A program made the position numbers and the translations under genes. Below are positions 37,173 to 46,544 of a stretch of 64,000 bases of DNA, piece after piece. This stretch comes from Caldisericaceae bacterium (GTDB lineage Bacteria; Caldisericota; Caldisericia; Caldisericales; Caldisericaceae). Under the pieces are notes generated by a model. The model was not told where the DNA came from. It made no database searches and saw only the letters and a program-made list of their open reading frames with translations. Numbering within the stretch: the stretch's first letter is position 1; every line of letters starts with the position of its first letter. The stretch spans positions 1 to 64,000 of the forward strand of contig JALVXB010000043.1 in NCBI GenBank assembly GCA_027023025.1, in the 5' to 3' direction.

Positions 37173-38336
37173 TTACAGTTTTGACATTGCTTCTTTAACT
37201 CTCTTTAATCCTTCTTCAATGTTTTCTAAAGAAGTTGCGTAGGAGAAACGAATAAATCCTTCACCGTACTTTCCGAACGAAGTTCCGGGAAGCGTTGCAA
37301 CGCCTGCCTCGTTAAGCAGATAGTCGGAAAGTTCTTTAGAGGATTTTCCCGTTTCTTCGATGTTGGGGAATGCGTAGAATGCACCTTTAGGCATCTTTAC
37401 CCTGAAACCCGGGATTTCGTTAAGTCCTTTAATGATTAGGTTTCTTCTTTCCTCGTATTTTTTTCTCATTTCTTCAACTGCGTCCTGTGGGCCTTTCAGT
37501 GCTTCTATGCCTGCTATCTGGACGAATGTCGTTACGCAGGAGAAAGAGTTCGTTGCGAGTTTAACGAAGTTTTTGGCAAGTTCCTTGTTTGAAACTGAGT
37601 AACCCAACCTCCAGCCTGTCATTGCATAAGTTTTCGAGAATCCGTCAAGTATTATCGTCCTCTCCTTCATTCCTGGAAGAGACGCGATGCTGTGGAATTC
37701 TCCATCGTAAATAATTCTCGAATAAATTTCGTCGGACAATACCATTATGTCGTTTTCCTTTGCTATGTCTGCAATAAATTCAAGGTCTTCTACGGACAAA
37801 ATTCCGCCCGTCGGGTTTCCCGGACTGTTTACGATGATAAGGCGTGTTTTTGGAGTTATAAGTTTTTTAAACTCTTCGCGGTCAAAAGCAAAGTCGTTCT
37901 CCTCTCTAAGAGGCATAGGAATGGGCTTTGCACCTGCGATTTTGATTGCTGACTCGTAAATAGGATACCCGGGGTTTGGATAAATTGCTTCGTCGCCTTC
38001 GTCGAGAATTGCCGTTGCAGTAAATAGAATAACATCTTTTCCTCCAGGGGTAATAACGACTTCTTCTGGCGAAACCTCTATTCCTCGTGTTTTTGAAATG
38101 TACTCCGCTACTGTTTCCCTAAGCTCCAGAATGCCCTGTGCAGGGGAGTAATGGGTGTAGTTTTCCTGGATCGCCTTAATTCCTGCCTGCTTTACATTTT
38201 CTGGCGTGTTGAAGTCTGGTTCACCAATTTCAAAGTGGACGACACTTTTCCCCTGTCTTTCCATCTCTCTTGCTTTTGCAAGTACGGCAAACGCCGTTTC
38301 TGTGCCTGCTCTTTGTACGAGTTTTGATACTTTCAT
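37173..38336 (-). CDS. Class I aminotransferase (aspartate/aromatic type)
   Basis: About 387 residues from ATG 38336, which has AAGGAGGTACGC directly before it; an upstream in-frame start would overlap that site. Signatures: FEIGEPDFNTPENV, HYSPAQGILELRETVAEYIS, VITPGGKDVILFTATAI, VNSPGNPTGGILS, VLSDEIYSRIIYDG, ILDGFSKTYAMTGWRLGY (PLP Lys) and the C-terminal EGFIRFSYA arginine. This is the pattern of the 1-beta/1-gamma aspartate aminotransferases of thermophiles. Last gene of a four-gene minus-strand operon; may transaminate glutamate released by histidine breakdown. Confidence 0.92.
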   Translation of the reverse strand: MKVSKLVQRAGTETAFAVLAKAREMERQGKSVVHFEIGEPDFNTPENVKQAGIKAIQENYTHYSPAQGILELRETVAEYISKTRGIEVSPEEVVITPGGKDVILFTATAILDEGDEAIYPNPGYPIYESAIKIAGAKPIPMPLREENDFAFDREEFKKLITPKTRLIIVNSPGNPTGGILSVEDLEFIADIAKENDIMVLSDEIYSRIIYDGEFHSIASLPGMKERTIILDGFSKTYAMTGWRLGYSVSNKELAKNFVKLATNSFSCVTTFVQIAGIEALKGPQDAVEEMRKKYEERRNLIIKGLNEIPGFRVKMPKGAFYAFPNIEETGKSSKELSDYLLNEAGVATLPGTSFGKYGEGFIRFSYATSLENIEEGLKRVKEAMSKL

Positions 38337-38351
38337 GCGTACCTCCTTCAA

Positions 38352-39464
38352 TTATTTTTTACCTGCTCTTGGTTCTAAAAATGGAAGATTTACCACTTTC
38401 GCATTTGCTTTTCTGTTTCTTATTTCGACTTCTACATCGGTTCCTGCTTCACTGTATTCTACGGGCACATACGCCATTGCACATATTTTATTCAGCGAAG
38501 GACAGAAGTTTCCCGATGTAATGTAGCCTACTTCTTGTCCGTTTTTAAGGACTTTCATACCGTGGCGAGGTATTCCGCCGTGAGGAACTTCCAGCCCTAC
38601 TAATTTTCTCTTTATACCCTCTTCTTTAATTTTTGCAAGTGCTTCTTTCCCTATGAACTTTTCCTTTTTTAACTTTACGGCAAAACCCTGCCCTGCTTCA
38701 AAAGGATTTGTCGTTTCGTCAATTTCGTCTCCGTATAGCCAGTATGCGACTTCAAAGCGAAGCGTATCCCGTGCGCCAAGCCCTGCTGGCATGATGTGGA
38801 ACGGTTTTCCTTTATCAAGTACTGTTTGCCACAGATAAACGATGTCTTTTGAATCAGAGTATACTTCAAAGCCGTCTTCGCCAGTGTAGCCTGTTCGTGA
38901 AATCAGTACTTTTTTCCCGAAGAGAGTGCCGTACTCAGAATGGAAATATTTAAGTTCCGTAAGCGGTATTTCCCCTTCGAAGTAATCTTTCAGAAACGCT
39001 TCTGCTTTTGGGCCCTGCACCGCGATTTCACCGTAGTCGAAACTTTTTCCCTGTACATCGACATCAAAACCTTCTTTGTGCTGTAAGATCCAGTCAAGGT
39101 CTTTTTCGTAGTTGCTTGCATTTACTACGAGCAGTACGAAGTCGTCTTTAATTTTATAGACGAAGAGGTCGTCCACTTCGCCTCCGTCTGGATAGCACAT
39201 AGGTGTGTACTTTACTCTTCCGTTTTTCATTTTCTTTACTGAGTTCGTTACGAGGTAATCTGCAAAACTTAGAGCATCTTTCCCGTGGAGTTCTATTTCT
39301 CCCATGTGCGATACATCAAACACACCTACATTACTTCTGACATTAAGGTGTTCTTCGATGATACTCGTGTATTGGATAGGCATTTCCCAGCCGCCGAACG
39401 GCACCATTTTGGCGCCCAGTTTTTTATGCTCCTCGTAAAGCGGAGTACGCTTTAATTCTTCCAT
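38352..39464 (-). CDS. gcvT: Aminomethyltransferase (glycine cleavage T protein)
   Basis: 370 residues: LYEEHKKLGAKMVPFGGWEM, NVGVFDVSHMGEI, the folate-binding region EIAVQGPKAEAFL, ISRTGYTGEDGFEVY and GLGARDTLRFEVAYWLYGDE are all present. Transfers the methylene group from the aminomethyl-lipoyl H protein to THF. No gcvH or gcvP is in the window. Its position between hutI and an aminotransferase, in an operon with ftcD, groups folate-dependent one-carbon steps together. A non-GCS folate-dependent role is possible. Confidence 0.92.
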   Translation of the reverse strand: MEELKRTPLYEEHKKLGAKMVPFGGWEMPIQYTSIIEEHLNVRSNVGVFDVSHMGEIELHGKDALSFADYLVTNSVKKMKNGRVKYTPMCYPDGGEVDDLFVYKIKDDFVLLVVNASNYEKDLDWILQHKEGFDVDVQGKSFDYGEIAVQGPKAEAFLKDYFEGEIPLTELKYFHSEYGTLFGKKVLISRTGYTGEDGFEVYSDSKDIVYLWQTVLDKGKPFHIMPAGLGARDTLRFEVAYWLYGDEIDETTNPFEAGQGFAVKLKKEKFIGKEALAKIKEEGIKRKLVGLEVPHGGIPRHGMKVLKNGQEVGYITSGNFCPSLNKICAMAYVPVEYSEAGTDVEVEIRNRKANAKVVNLPFLEPRAGKK

Positions 39465-39473
39465 CGTTGCCTC

Positions 39474-40739
39474 CTATTTGAGAACTTCACCGTTTGAAAT
39501 AACTCTTTCTACGTAATTTTCTGCAATCCTGTAAGGTATTTCTTCGTAATTTTGTATGTCCAACACATTGATGTTTGCGCGTTTCCCTACTTCAAGACTG
39601 CCCACCTCTTTTTCCATACCTATTGCTTTTGCTGCGTTGAGCGTTGCACCATAAAGAGCGCTTACGATGTCCATCTTCAGGCGCACCACTGCAAACGATA
39701 TAACGAGCGGCATTGAGGGAGACATTGCAGTGCCGGGATTGTAGTCTGTTCCCAATGCAACAGTGAGTCCCATGTCGAGCATTTTCTTTCCATTTGCAAA
39801 TGTGCACTCTCCAAGTGAGTAAGTCGTAATTGGCAGCAGTACTGCGACGACGCCTGCTTCTTTCATTTTCTTCAGTCCTTCTTCGCTCGAGTGTACCAGG
39901 TGATCTGCAGAAATTGCTTCTACTTCTGCAGCAAGTTTTGCACCTCCCGCATCGCTTATTTCGTCTGCGTGTACTTTTGGTCTGAGTCCATAGTCAAAAC
40001 CTGCTTTTAGAATTTTTTTTGCTTGCTCTCTCGTGAATGCGCCTTTCTCGCACCACACATCGTTGAAATCGGCAAGGTTGTTTTTCGTAATAATTGGTAT
40101 AATGTCGTTAATTACGAGTTCAACATACTTTTCGCTACGCATATTGTATTCTGGTGGCACGACATGTGCAGCAAGCAAAGTAGAACGAATGTTTAGAGGA
40201 GAATATTCTTTGAAGTACTTTGCAATACGCAGTATTTTTATTTCTTCTTCGAGGTTTAGCCCGTATCCACTTTTTATTTCGAGCGTCGTGGTTCCCCAGT
40301 CAATCATCTTGTAAATGTGATTTTTGGTAATGTCAAGTAACTCTTCATAACTTGCCTTGCGCGTCCAGCGCACAGTAGAAATAATCGTCGTATTTTCCTC
40401 TTTTTTAATTTTTGCATACGGTACGCCCTGTTGCCTTAAAAGGAATTCCCTCTCTCTCGTTCCTTTAAAGACGACATGCGTATGAGGATCGACAAACCCG
40501 GGCATCACGACTTTTTTATTTGCATCTATGTGCACCGTATTTTTTCCAAAGTCGATTTGCTTTATTACATCGTTTGTTTTGCCTACTGCAATAATTTTTC
40601 CGTCTTTTACCGCTACTGCGCCGTCCTCTATGAGTCCCAGTGGATTATCCTCGCCTTCGTCGTCCAATGGCGGTATAGGTTTCATCGTGAGGAGTTGCTT
40701 TGCGTTTAAGATGACGAGATCTGCAATTTGCTTTTCCAT
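39474..40739 (-). CDS. hutI: Imidazolonepropionase
   Basis: 421-residue amidohydrolase. Metal-binding VMPGFVDPHTHVVFKGTRE near residue 80, IKSGYGLNLEEEIKILR, VHADEISDAGGAKLAAEV, ADHLVHSSEEG and ALGTDYNPGTAMSPSMP mark HutI. Hydrolyses 4-imidazolone-5-propionate to N-formimino-L-glutamate. The downstream step is encoded by ftcD immediately upstream on the same strand. HutH and HutU are not in the window and would be needed for full histidine breakdown. Confidence 0.94.
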   Translation of the reverse strand: MEKQIADLVILNAKQLLTMKPIPPLDDEGEDNPLGLIEDGAVAVKDGKIIAVGKTNDVIKQIDFGKNTVHIDANKKVVMPGFVDPHTHVVFKGTREREFLLRQQGVPYAKIKKEENTTIISTVRWTRKASYEELLDITKNHIYKMIDWGTTTLEIKSGYGLNLEEEIKILRIAKYFKEYSPLNIRSTLLAAHVVPPEYNMRSEKYVELVINDIIPIITKNNLADFNDVWCEKGAFTREQAKKILKAGFDYGLRPKVHADEISDAGGAKLAAEVEAISADHLVHSSEEGLKKMKEAGVVAVLLPITTYSLGECTFANGKKMLDMGLTVALGTDYNPGTAMSPSMPLVISFAVVRLKMDIVSALYGATLNAAKAIGMEKEVGSLEVGKRANINVLDIQNYEEIPYRIAENYVERVISNGEVLK

Positions 40740-40748
40740 TGCTCCCTC

Positions 40749-41642
40749 CTATTCGTAAATTTTCGTTTCCACTATCTGGTCAGTGGAAAGCTTTGGAAAT
40801 TGCAGGTAGAATGCAAGGCTGTCCAGAGCTGCTTTCATTGGCATAAGGCCTATGAGTTCACTTTCAACGATGTTTACTCCGTACCTTGCAGCTTCCATTT
40901 TCACGATTTCAAATACTCTGTAAAGTGGTGCTTTTTTGTAGTTCAATATGTTCATTGAAACCTGTACGCAGTTTTTTTCTTTTAGTTCCATGCCTTTTGC
41001 CTGAATGTACTGCAGGCCACCAGAGCTTTCTCTTATAGAGCGTGCGATTTTCTTTGCAATCTTTAAGTCTGTGGTTGCAAGATTTATGTTGTAGGCAATG
41101 AGAAATTCTCGTGCGCCTACTGCCGTAACTCCAGCCGTTGGGTGCACTTCTCTTTCCCCAAAGTCTGGTGCCCACTCTGGCTGTTTTATTTTTTCAAAGA
41201 AACCTTCGAATTCACCTTTTCTGATGTTTGGAAGTTTCTTCCGCTCAGGGGTCGTTGCAGATTCTGCATAGAGGTATACAGGCACGCGAAGTTCTTCTGC
41301 GATCTGTTTTCCTACCTCTTTGCTTATTTCTATACAGTCTTTCATCGTAGCGTTTTTAATGGGAATAAACGGAATGACATCTACTGCGCCCATTCTTGGA
41401 TGTGTGCCGTGATGTTTTCGTAAGTCAATAAGGCGAACGGCATCTCTTGCAACCTGCAGAGCACCTCTTTTGACGGTTTCTTTATCTCCTACGAATGTAA
41501 TTACGGAACGGTTGTGGTCAGGGTCGGACGAATAATCCAGAATTTTAACACCAGTAGAGCGGAGATTTTTTACGATCTCCTCAACGACCTCTTTTCTTCT
41601 GCCTTCGCTTATGTTTGGCACGCATTCTATAATTTCTTCCAT
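40749..41642 (-). CDS. ftcD: Glutamate formimidoyltransferase
   Basis: 297 residues, formiminotransferase domains only, without a fused cyclodeaminase. N-terminus ECVPNISEGRRKEVVEEIV, DYSSDPDHNRSVITFVGD, RKHHGTHPRMGAVDVIPFIP and PTAGVTAVGAREFLIAYNIN are the family hallmarks. Moves the formimino group from formiminoglutamate to THF. First gene of the operon with hutI, gcvT and an aminotransferase, with a near-consensus promoter just upstream. Confidence 0.94.
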   Translation of the reverse strand: MEEIIECVPNISEGRRKEVVEEIVKNLRSTGVKILDYSSDPDHNRSVITFVGDKETVKRGALQVARDAVRLIDLRKHHGTHPRMGAVDVIPFIPIKNATMKDCIEISKEVGKQIAEELRVPVYLYAESATTPERKKLPNIRKGEFEGFFEKIKQPEWAPDFGEREVHPTAGVTAVGAREFLIAYNINLATTDLKIAKKIARSIRESSGGLQYIQAKGMELKEKNCVQVSMNILNYKKAPLYRVFEIVKMEAARYGVNIVESELIGLMPMKAALDSLAFYLQFPKLSTDQIVETKIYE

Positions 41643-41663
41643 TGTCCACCTCTTAGCAAAGGT

Positions 41664-41692
41664 ATTTTAGCATTTTAAAATTGAGTTGTCAA
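41664..41692 (-). promoter_or_regulatory. Promoter of the ftcD operon
   Basis: On the minus strand a perfect -35 TTGACA (plus 41687-41692), a 17-bp spacer and -10 TAAAAT (plus 41664-41669), 21 bases before the ftcD start codon, with AGAGGTGG as ribosome-binding site. Confidence 0.88.
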
Positions 41693-41803
41693 GGTCTATA
41701 CGCTACATGTCTACATATAATGCGGCGGGAAAGCGTTTTGCTGAAATTTTGTTTTTATTATGAAAACACTACATACAAAATAAACTGTTATAAACATTAA
41801 TAC

Positions 41804-41831
41804 TTGCCAAAACTAAGGTAAATAGTATAAT
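41804..41831 (+). promoter_or_regulatory. Promoter of the hypothetical-proC operon
   Basis: -35 TTGCCA (41804-41809), 16-bp spacer, -10 TATAAT (41826-41831), then ACGGAGGTGA at 41839-41848 before the TTG start at 41854. Confidence 0.75.
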
Positions 41832-41853
41832 ATTAAAAACGGAGGTGAACGGC

Positions 41854-42606
41854 TTGGACTTTGGCAATGCGGTTAAGAAAGTTGAGAGTATGCTTGGGCA
41901 ACTAAAACTGAGTTTTGCGATGATTGCAAACCAGAACTCCGTGGTATTTGACAACATTCAGATCGGCGATAGAACTGTCGTCGTCGTTATGCCTGAGTCT
42001 TTGCACATTATCACTAAACTTAGTGACGACAAAAGTGTGCGAAGAATGAAAAGCGTTTGCCGATCTATCGTTCGCTCTTACAATGTTTCGTACAATACGA
42101 AAAGTAAAGGTAAAGTAAAGGTATTTGACTTTAGGATTGACACGAGTACTGACCCTGAATATTGGGACACTCGTTTTTTCAATGTTCTAGTCCTGTTGCA
42201 AAAAAACTTCGGCAGGGAAATTTCTCCATTTGTTCTGGGCGTCGTAACTGGGGATCCGGATAAGTTCTTTATGGAACAGTACAAGTTGTGGAAGGCAATT
42301 CCTGCAGAAGAGCAGGCACAGATGTGCGAAGACATACTTATCATCAAGGAAAAGTACTTCAGGACGACGAGAACCAGAAAAGGTATTGTTGCAAAACTAA
42401 ACAAACTAAAGTTTATGTTTGCAGAGGAGAATAAGGAATTGGAAGAAAAGCAGCTTTTAAGGATTGCGTTTGGCGAAGACTTTACGGGTTCTTTTGAGTT
42501 TTACTACATTGACTTTGCTGCACTGTTTAGAGCAATAGAATTAGGTTTTATACGGTTAAAACTTACAGACTTCTTTGAAAACTTTAACAGAAAAGGGAGG
42601 AAGTAG
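41854..42606 (+). CDS. Hypothetical protein upstream of proC
   Basis: About 250 residues, no family recognised. It has no signal peptide or membrane segment. An alpha/beta N-terminus (FDNIQIGDRTVVVVMPESLHI) and a helical, charged C-terminus with RTTRTRKGIVAKLNKLKFMF are seen. The start is set at TTG 41854, eight bases after GGAGG; the in-frame GTG at 41845 overlaps that site. The stop TAG is immediately followed by the proC ATG, so the two are tightly coupled. Function cannot be inferred beyond that linkage. Confidence 0.6.
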   Translation: MDFGNAVKKVESMLGQLKLSFAMIANQNSVVFDNIQIGDRTVVVVMPESLHIITKLSDDKSVRRMKSVCRSIVRSYNVSYNTKSKGKVKVFDFRIDTSTDPEYWDTRFFNVLVLLQKNFGREISPFVLGVVTGDPDKFFMEQYKLWKAIPAEEQAQMCEDILIIKEKYFRTTRTRKGIVAKLNKLKFMFAEENKELEEKQLLRIAFGEDFTGSFEFYYIDFAALFRAIELGFIRLKLTDFFENFNRKGRK

Positions 42607-43431
42607 ATGAAAATTTCTTTTATTGGAACAGGCACTATGGCTACATCGATGATAAAGTGTATTCTCGGTAAGTCTTTATATAAGAAGGAGGACATTTTAG
42701 GAAGTGCCCCACGGAAAAAACGCGTTGAAGAGGTAAAAGCGCAGTTCGGCATACAGATGACTCAGGATAATGTGGAGGCTGCGCGTTTTGGGGACATCGT
42801 CGTTCTTTCTATAAAGCCTCAGGTTTTTCCGAAAGTTGCTGAAGAAGTAAAAGACGCACTAAAGGACAGTCAAATCGTGCTTTCCATAATGGCAGGTGTG
42901 GATATCGACAGTTTGCAAAAAAAGCTCCTCCACAAAAAAGTCGTCCGCGTGATGCCCAATACGCCTGCGCAAATTGGGGAAGGAATGAGTGTTTGGACGG
43001 CAACGAAAGAAGTTTCCGAGGAAGAGCGAGCACACATAAAAGAAATTCTTGCTTCTATGGGTAAGGAATTGTTCGTAAAGGAAGAGAATTACATTGATAT
43101 GGCAACGGCATTGAGTGCAACCGGGCCTGCGTATGTATTTTTGTTTCTCGAAGCAATGATTTCGGCGGGCGTCCATCTGGGATTTTCCCGACATACTGCA
43201 CGAGAGCTCGTGTACCAAACGGCGCTTGGTTCTGTATTGTTTGCGATTAATTCGTCAAAGCATACTGCTGAACTCAGGGACATGGTTACTTCTCCAGGTG
43301 GGACTACTGCCGAAGCGTTGTACGAACTTGAGAAAGGAGGGTTGCGCACGGTAATAGAAAAAGCAATATACGCGGCATACAAGCGGACGATTTACCTGAA
43401 AGAATTAAATAAAAAGAAAGATAATAAGTAA
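42607..43431 (+). CDS. proC: Pyrroline-5-carboxylate reductase
   Basis: 274 residues: the Rossmann N-terminus KISFIGTGTMATSMIKCI, VVLSIKPQVFPKVAEE, VVRVMPNTPAQIGEGM and the C-terminal signature LRDMVTSPGGTTAEALYELE are intact. Performs the last step of proline synthesis (P5C to proline). proA and proB are not in the window. Zero-base spacing after the preceding hypothetical gene; GGGAGGAAG serves as ribosome-binding site. Confidence 0.95.
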   Translation: MKISFIGTGTMATSMIKCILGKSLYKKEDILGSAPRKKRVEEVKAQFGIQMTQDNVEAARFGDIVVLSIKPQVFPKVAEEVKDALKDSQIVLSIMAGVDIDSLQKKLLHKKVVRVMPNTPAQIGEGMSVWTATKEVSEEERAHIKEILASMGKELFVKEENYIDMATALSATGPAYVFLFLEAMISAGVHLGFSRHTARELVYQTALGSVLFAINSSKHTAELRDMVTSPGGTTAEALYELEKGGLRTVIEKAIYAAYKRTIYLKELNKKKDNK

Positions 43432-43453
43432 ATCTTTCGACGAGGAGGGGCTT

Positions 43454-44077
43454 ATGGGAACGGAGATTGAAGTAAAGTTTGCAGCGTCTAAAAAAACGCT
43501 GGAAAGGGTAGAGGAATTAGAAGAATTGTGCGGGTGGAAAGTTGAAAAAAGAGGGGTATTGCACCTCGTGAGCCATTACTTTGATACGCCGAATTTTCAT
43601 TTGCTCTACAACAACTTTGCGTATCGGTTAAGAGAAGAAGACGGGAAAAAAGTGGTAACGCTTAAGAGTAACGGTAGAGCAAAAGACGGTATCTACATAA
43701 GAGAGGAACAGAACAAGATTCTTCTTAACGGAGAGGATGTAACATCCAGAGAATTTTTGGCAGAAAACTTTCCTAAAATACTGGAAATTATAGACGGCGA
43801 GCCTTTAAGAGAAAGTTTAATGGTAGACAATGAAAGACACATATTACACTTTAAAAAAGACGGTGCTCTTATCGAAGCTTCTCTTGATTTCCTGTACTTT
43901 ATGAAGGGCAAACGCAGAATTCCGTACAACGAGTTAGAACTAGAATTAAAGGAAGGCAGTGAAGAGGCGCTCAGGGATGCCGTACAAAATTTAAGAAAGC
44001 ACTTCCACCTGTCTCTATCTGGCGCATCAAAGTACGAAATGGGGCTAAAAAGTTTCAACATGATTCCGTTGTTTTAA
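43454..44077 (+). CDS. CYTH-domain protein (class IV adenylyl cyclase / triphosphatase family)
   Basis: 207 residues with the ExExK-type motif EIEVKF at residues 4-9 and alternating basic and acidic strands typical of triphosphate tunnel enzymes: SHYFDTPNF, AYRLREEDGKKVVTLKSNG, LIEASLDFLYF, NELELELKEGSEEAL and KYEMGL. Members hydrolyse tripolyphosphate, ThTP or similar, or make cAMP; the substrate cannot be told from sequence. Starts 22 bases after proC behind CGAGGAGGGG and is followed by a terminator. Confidence 0.87.
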   Translation: MGTEIEVKFAASKKTLERVEELEELCGWKVEKRGVLHLVSHYFDTPNFHLLYNNFAYRLREEDGKKVVTLKSNGRAKDGIYIREEQNKILLNGEDVTSREFLAENFPKILEIIDGEPLRESLMVDNERHILHFKKDGALIEASLDFLYFMKGKRRIPYNELELELKEGSEEALRDAVQNLRKHFHLSLSGASKYEMGLKSFNMIPLF

Positions 44078-44099
44078 CTTCTTAAATAAGTTTACATTA

Positions 44100-44140
44100 A
44101 AAAAAGCACCCCCGAAGTGGAGGTGCCTTTTAGTTTTTTG
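44100..44140. terminator. Bidirectional terminator between CYTH gene and transketolase gene
   Basis: GCACC (44106-44110) pairs with GGTGC (44122-44126), extended inside by CC/GG. T-rich runs follow on both strands (CTTTTAGTTTTTT on plus, CTTTTTTTAAT on minus), matching the convergent genes. Confidence 0.8.
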
Positions 44141-44154
44141 TGATGGGTAAAACT

Positions 44155-46470
44155 TTATAAAATTTCTTTGAGTTTTGCGAGCCTTTTCTCGCGGTCTCTT
44201 ACGAAGCGTTCAATGCCTTCAAAGATGTGTTTTGGATCAAGGTGTGCTTCTTCGAGGACCTCGTCGAGAGTGCCACCGGTTCTCCAGTTGTTGTCCCAGT
44301 CTGACGAGAGTGAATACTCTTTCACGACGGGGTTTGCAATCCAATGGTGCATAAGTTTGATTGATTCGTTCGTAATAACCATTGCATCGTTGAAGTACTT
44401 CCACGGAAGCACCTTGTTTTTGTATTCTTCACTTTCTCTTCTAAAGAGTTCGTAACTTGGAGCAGCAACGATACGAACATTGATTCCAGCCTTTTTTAAT
44501 TCGTCTACGATTTTTACTACTCCCAGTGTGGAACTCGTGCCCTGGACGATTACGGTGCCCATTTTCTCTTTGCCTTCTTCAAAGTCTTTCATGATGTATG
44601 CGCCGTGTGCTGCTTCCATGTACGATGCAAGCCCGAGTGCTTCTCTATCTGGAATTTCAATTTTTGGTCTCGTAAGGACGAGTGCAATAATGGGGACATC
44701 AAGTTGTAGTGCTCTCCCAAGTAACACGGGGACTTCGTTAAACTCCCACGGTATCAGGTCTATAACTTTTCCCTGCGGGAATAAGTCTCTTACTCCAGGA
44801 GAGTAAATGCCAAAGTGAGTTCTTGAGTCGTCGGCTGTTTCTGGTCCTGAGTGTCCTTCTACCCAGATTGTTTTTCCTAATTTTACGGGACAATCCTGAG
44901 CCATCTGTGAATAGAGCCTCATCATTCCGTACTTTAGGTAAGCGAATGAGCCGTATGTGGAACAGGTGGAATAGAATCCAAGGAATTCTTTGTACGGGTC
45001 TTTCGCAAGGTTAATCGCCTCAATGCCTACGGATATACCTGAATTTACGAACTCGGTAATTTCCTGAGGTAGCAGTACGCCGTCAGGATTTTTCTCTTTA
45101 TCGTACCATCCGTATCCAGAAAAGTCACCAAAGGCTTTTGCAAATCCTGAAATCTTTGTGGAATCTGCAAGGTCTGCAGACATTGCAATAAATAGCGGCC
45201 TTCCGTACTTCTTTGCCGTGTAGGCATTAACCCATGCGCCCCACTTGCTGTACGCTTCTCTGTTTGCGGCTTTTGTTCCTGGTTTTGCAAATAGTTCCTT
45301 CGGATAATTTTTGTAGTCCGTAATTACGCTATCGTAAACGGGGTTTTCGTTTGGCTTGTCGGAAATCTTAAGTGTAGGCATCTCTTCTGGTACAGAATCT
45401 CCGATTTCAACGAGTTTGTTAGTGAGGTAATCCATAAGTTCTTTGTCGTTGTAGATAACACTCATTGCAACTTCTATGTTTGCTCTGAACTGCTCGTAAA
45501 TTTCTTTTTCAGTTGCAGGTGCCGGTTTTCCAAATCCTACGAATTCAACTCCGTACTTCTCCTGGAACGGGCGTTTTGTTTCCCAGAAAATTTCAGAGTT
45601 CATTGGATGGGGTGAGCCGTGTGACTTGTTGTCGTACTTTAAGTATCCTCTGCCTTTTCTCGTTTTGAACCATCCTGCATTCGGCACGAACTTTTCTATT
45701 TTATTCGGGTCGAAAAGGTCGTTAATCACACGCGAAACTTCTTTGTAGTCCGAACCTTTTTCAGTTCCCAATACTCGCCAGCCGTGGCAGGAGAACCACT
45801 CGTTTGGCCCGCCGTAAACTGTGGACTTTAACGGATGGTCGTCAATTCCAAAGTTATTCCAGTCTATTAGGAAGAACAGGTTGTCCAACCCTAATGCCCA
45901 GGCAGAGTTTAGCGTTTCGTGGAATCCACCCGGCGTAAGACCTGCGTCTCCTTCGATTGCGATCACTTTTACGCTACCTGCACCTGCTCGTTTCAGTGCT
46001 ATTGCTTCACCTGCTGCGGCCGTTGGCCCGTGTCCTGAGGGCCCTGTATTGAACTTAATAAAAAGAGTTTTTCCCGCAAATTCTGCGTGTCCGGACAAAC
46101 CACCTCTCCTTCTAAAACCTAAAAGGTCTTCTGGTAAGAGAGCGATTTCCCTTTTCAGTGCAAAGCGCTGATCGTTTGTTTCTTCAAACTTTTTCTGCAT
46201 TGCGCCGTTCATTACGGCGAGTGCTGCGTAAACGAGCGGAATTGTGTGTCCTGCGGAAAGAATAAATCTATCAGAAAATCTCTTTACGGGATCTCTGATG
46301 TCCCACTTCATTGCACCGGAAAGCATTAGCGTGATGAGCATGTGCCTCTTTGAACGGGAGCCTCCCGGATGTCCGCTCTGTCTGTAGTTAATCATCAAGT
46401 CGATAAGTTGATCTACTACATCTCCGATTTTGTCCCAGTACTGTAGTTCTTTTTCACTTATTTCTCCCAT
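44155..46470 (-). CDS. Transketolase-family enzyme, long form
   Basis: 771 residues, longer than the usual 630-670. N-terminal TPP domain: YRQSGHPGGSRSKRHML, SAGHTIPLVYAALAVMNG, FNTGPSGHGPTAAAGEAIAL and AIEGDAGLTPGGFHETLN, where the typical GDG is GDA, followed by WNNFGID. Pyrimidine domain: FIAMSADLADSTKISGFA and GISVGIEAINLA. C-terminal: VIVQGTSSTLGVVKIVDEL. It lies downstream of a transaldolase-like gene, so a non-oxidative pentose phosphate role is likely. The divergent form could also act on other ketose donors, and some pyruvate-dehydrogenase-E1-like homologues share this layout. Confidence 0.82.
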   Translation of the reverse strand: MGEISEKELQYWDKIGDVVDQLIDLMINYRQSGHPGGSRSKRHMLITLMLSGAMKWDIRDPVKRFSDRFILSAGHTIPLVYAALAVMNGAMQKKFEETNDQRFALKREIALLPEDLLGFRRRGGLSGHAEFAGKTLFIKFNTGPSGHGPTAAAGEAIALKRAGAGSVKVIAIEGDAGLTPGGFHETLNSAWALGLDNLFFLIDWNNFGIDDHPLKSTVYGGPNEWFSCHGWRVLGTEKGSDYKEVSRVINDLFDPNKIEKFVPNAGWFKTRKGRGYLKYDNKSHGSPHPMNSEIFWETKRPFQEKYGVEFVGFGKPAPATEKEIYEQFRANIEVAMSVIYNDKELMDYLTNKLVEIGDSVPEEMPTLKISDKPNENPVYDSVITDYKNYPKELFAKPGTKAANREAYSKWGAWVNAYTAKKYGRPLFIAMSADLADSTKISGFAKAFGDFSGYGWYDKEKNPDGVLLPQEITEFVNSGISVGIEAINLAKDPYKEFLGFYSTCSTYGSFAYLKYGMMRLYSQMAQDCPVKLGKTIWVEGHSGPETADDSRTHFGIYSPGVRDLFPQGKVIDLIPWEFNEVPVLLGRALQLDVPIIALVLTRPKIEIPDREALGLASYMEAAHGAYIMKDFEEGKEKMGTVIVQGTSSTLGVVKIVDELKKAGINVRIVAAPSYELFRRESEEYKNKVLPWKYFNDAMVITNESIKLMHHWIANPVVKEYSLSSDWDNNWRTGGTLDEVLEEAHLDPKHIFEGIERFVRDREKRLAKLKEIL

Positions 46471-46508
46471 ATGCCTCTCCTTTCGACAAATTTAGTTATA
46501 TCGTAAAA

Positions 46509-46536
46509 ATATTATTACAAGCGTGTTTTTTGTCAA
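46509..46536 (-). promoter_or_regulatory. Promoter of the transketolase gene
   Basis: On the minus strand -35 TTGACA (plus 46531-46536) and -10 TAATAT (plus 46509-46514), 16-bp spacer, about 39 bases before the start codon. It lies between the transaldolase stop and the transketolase start, so transketolase can be expressed alone. Confidence 0.8.
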
Positions 46537-46544
46537 GTTATCTG

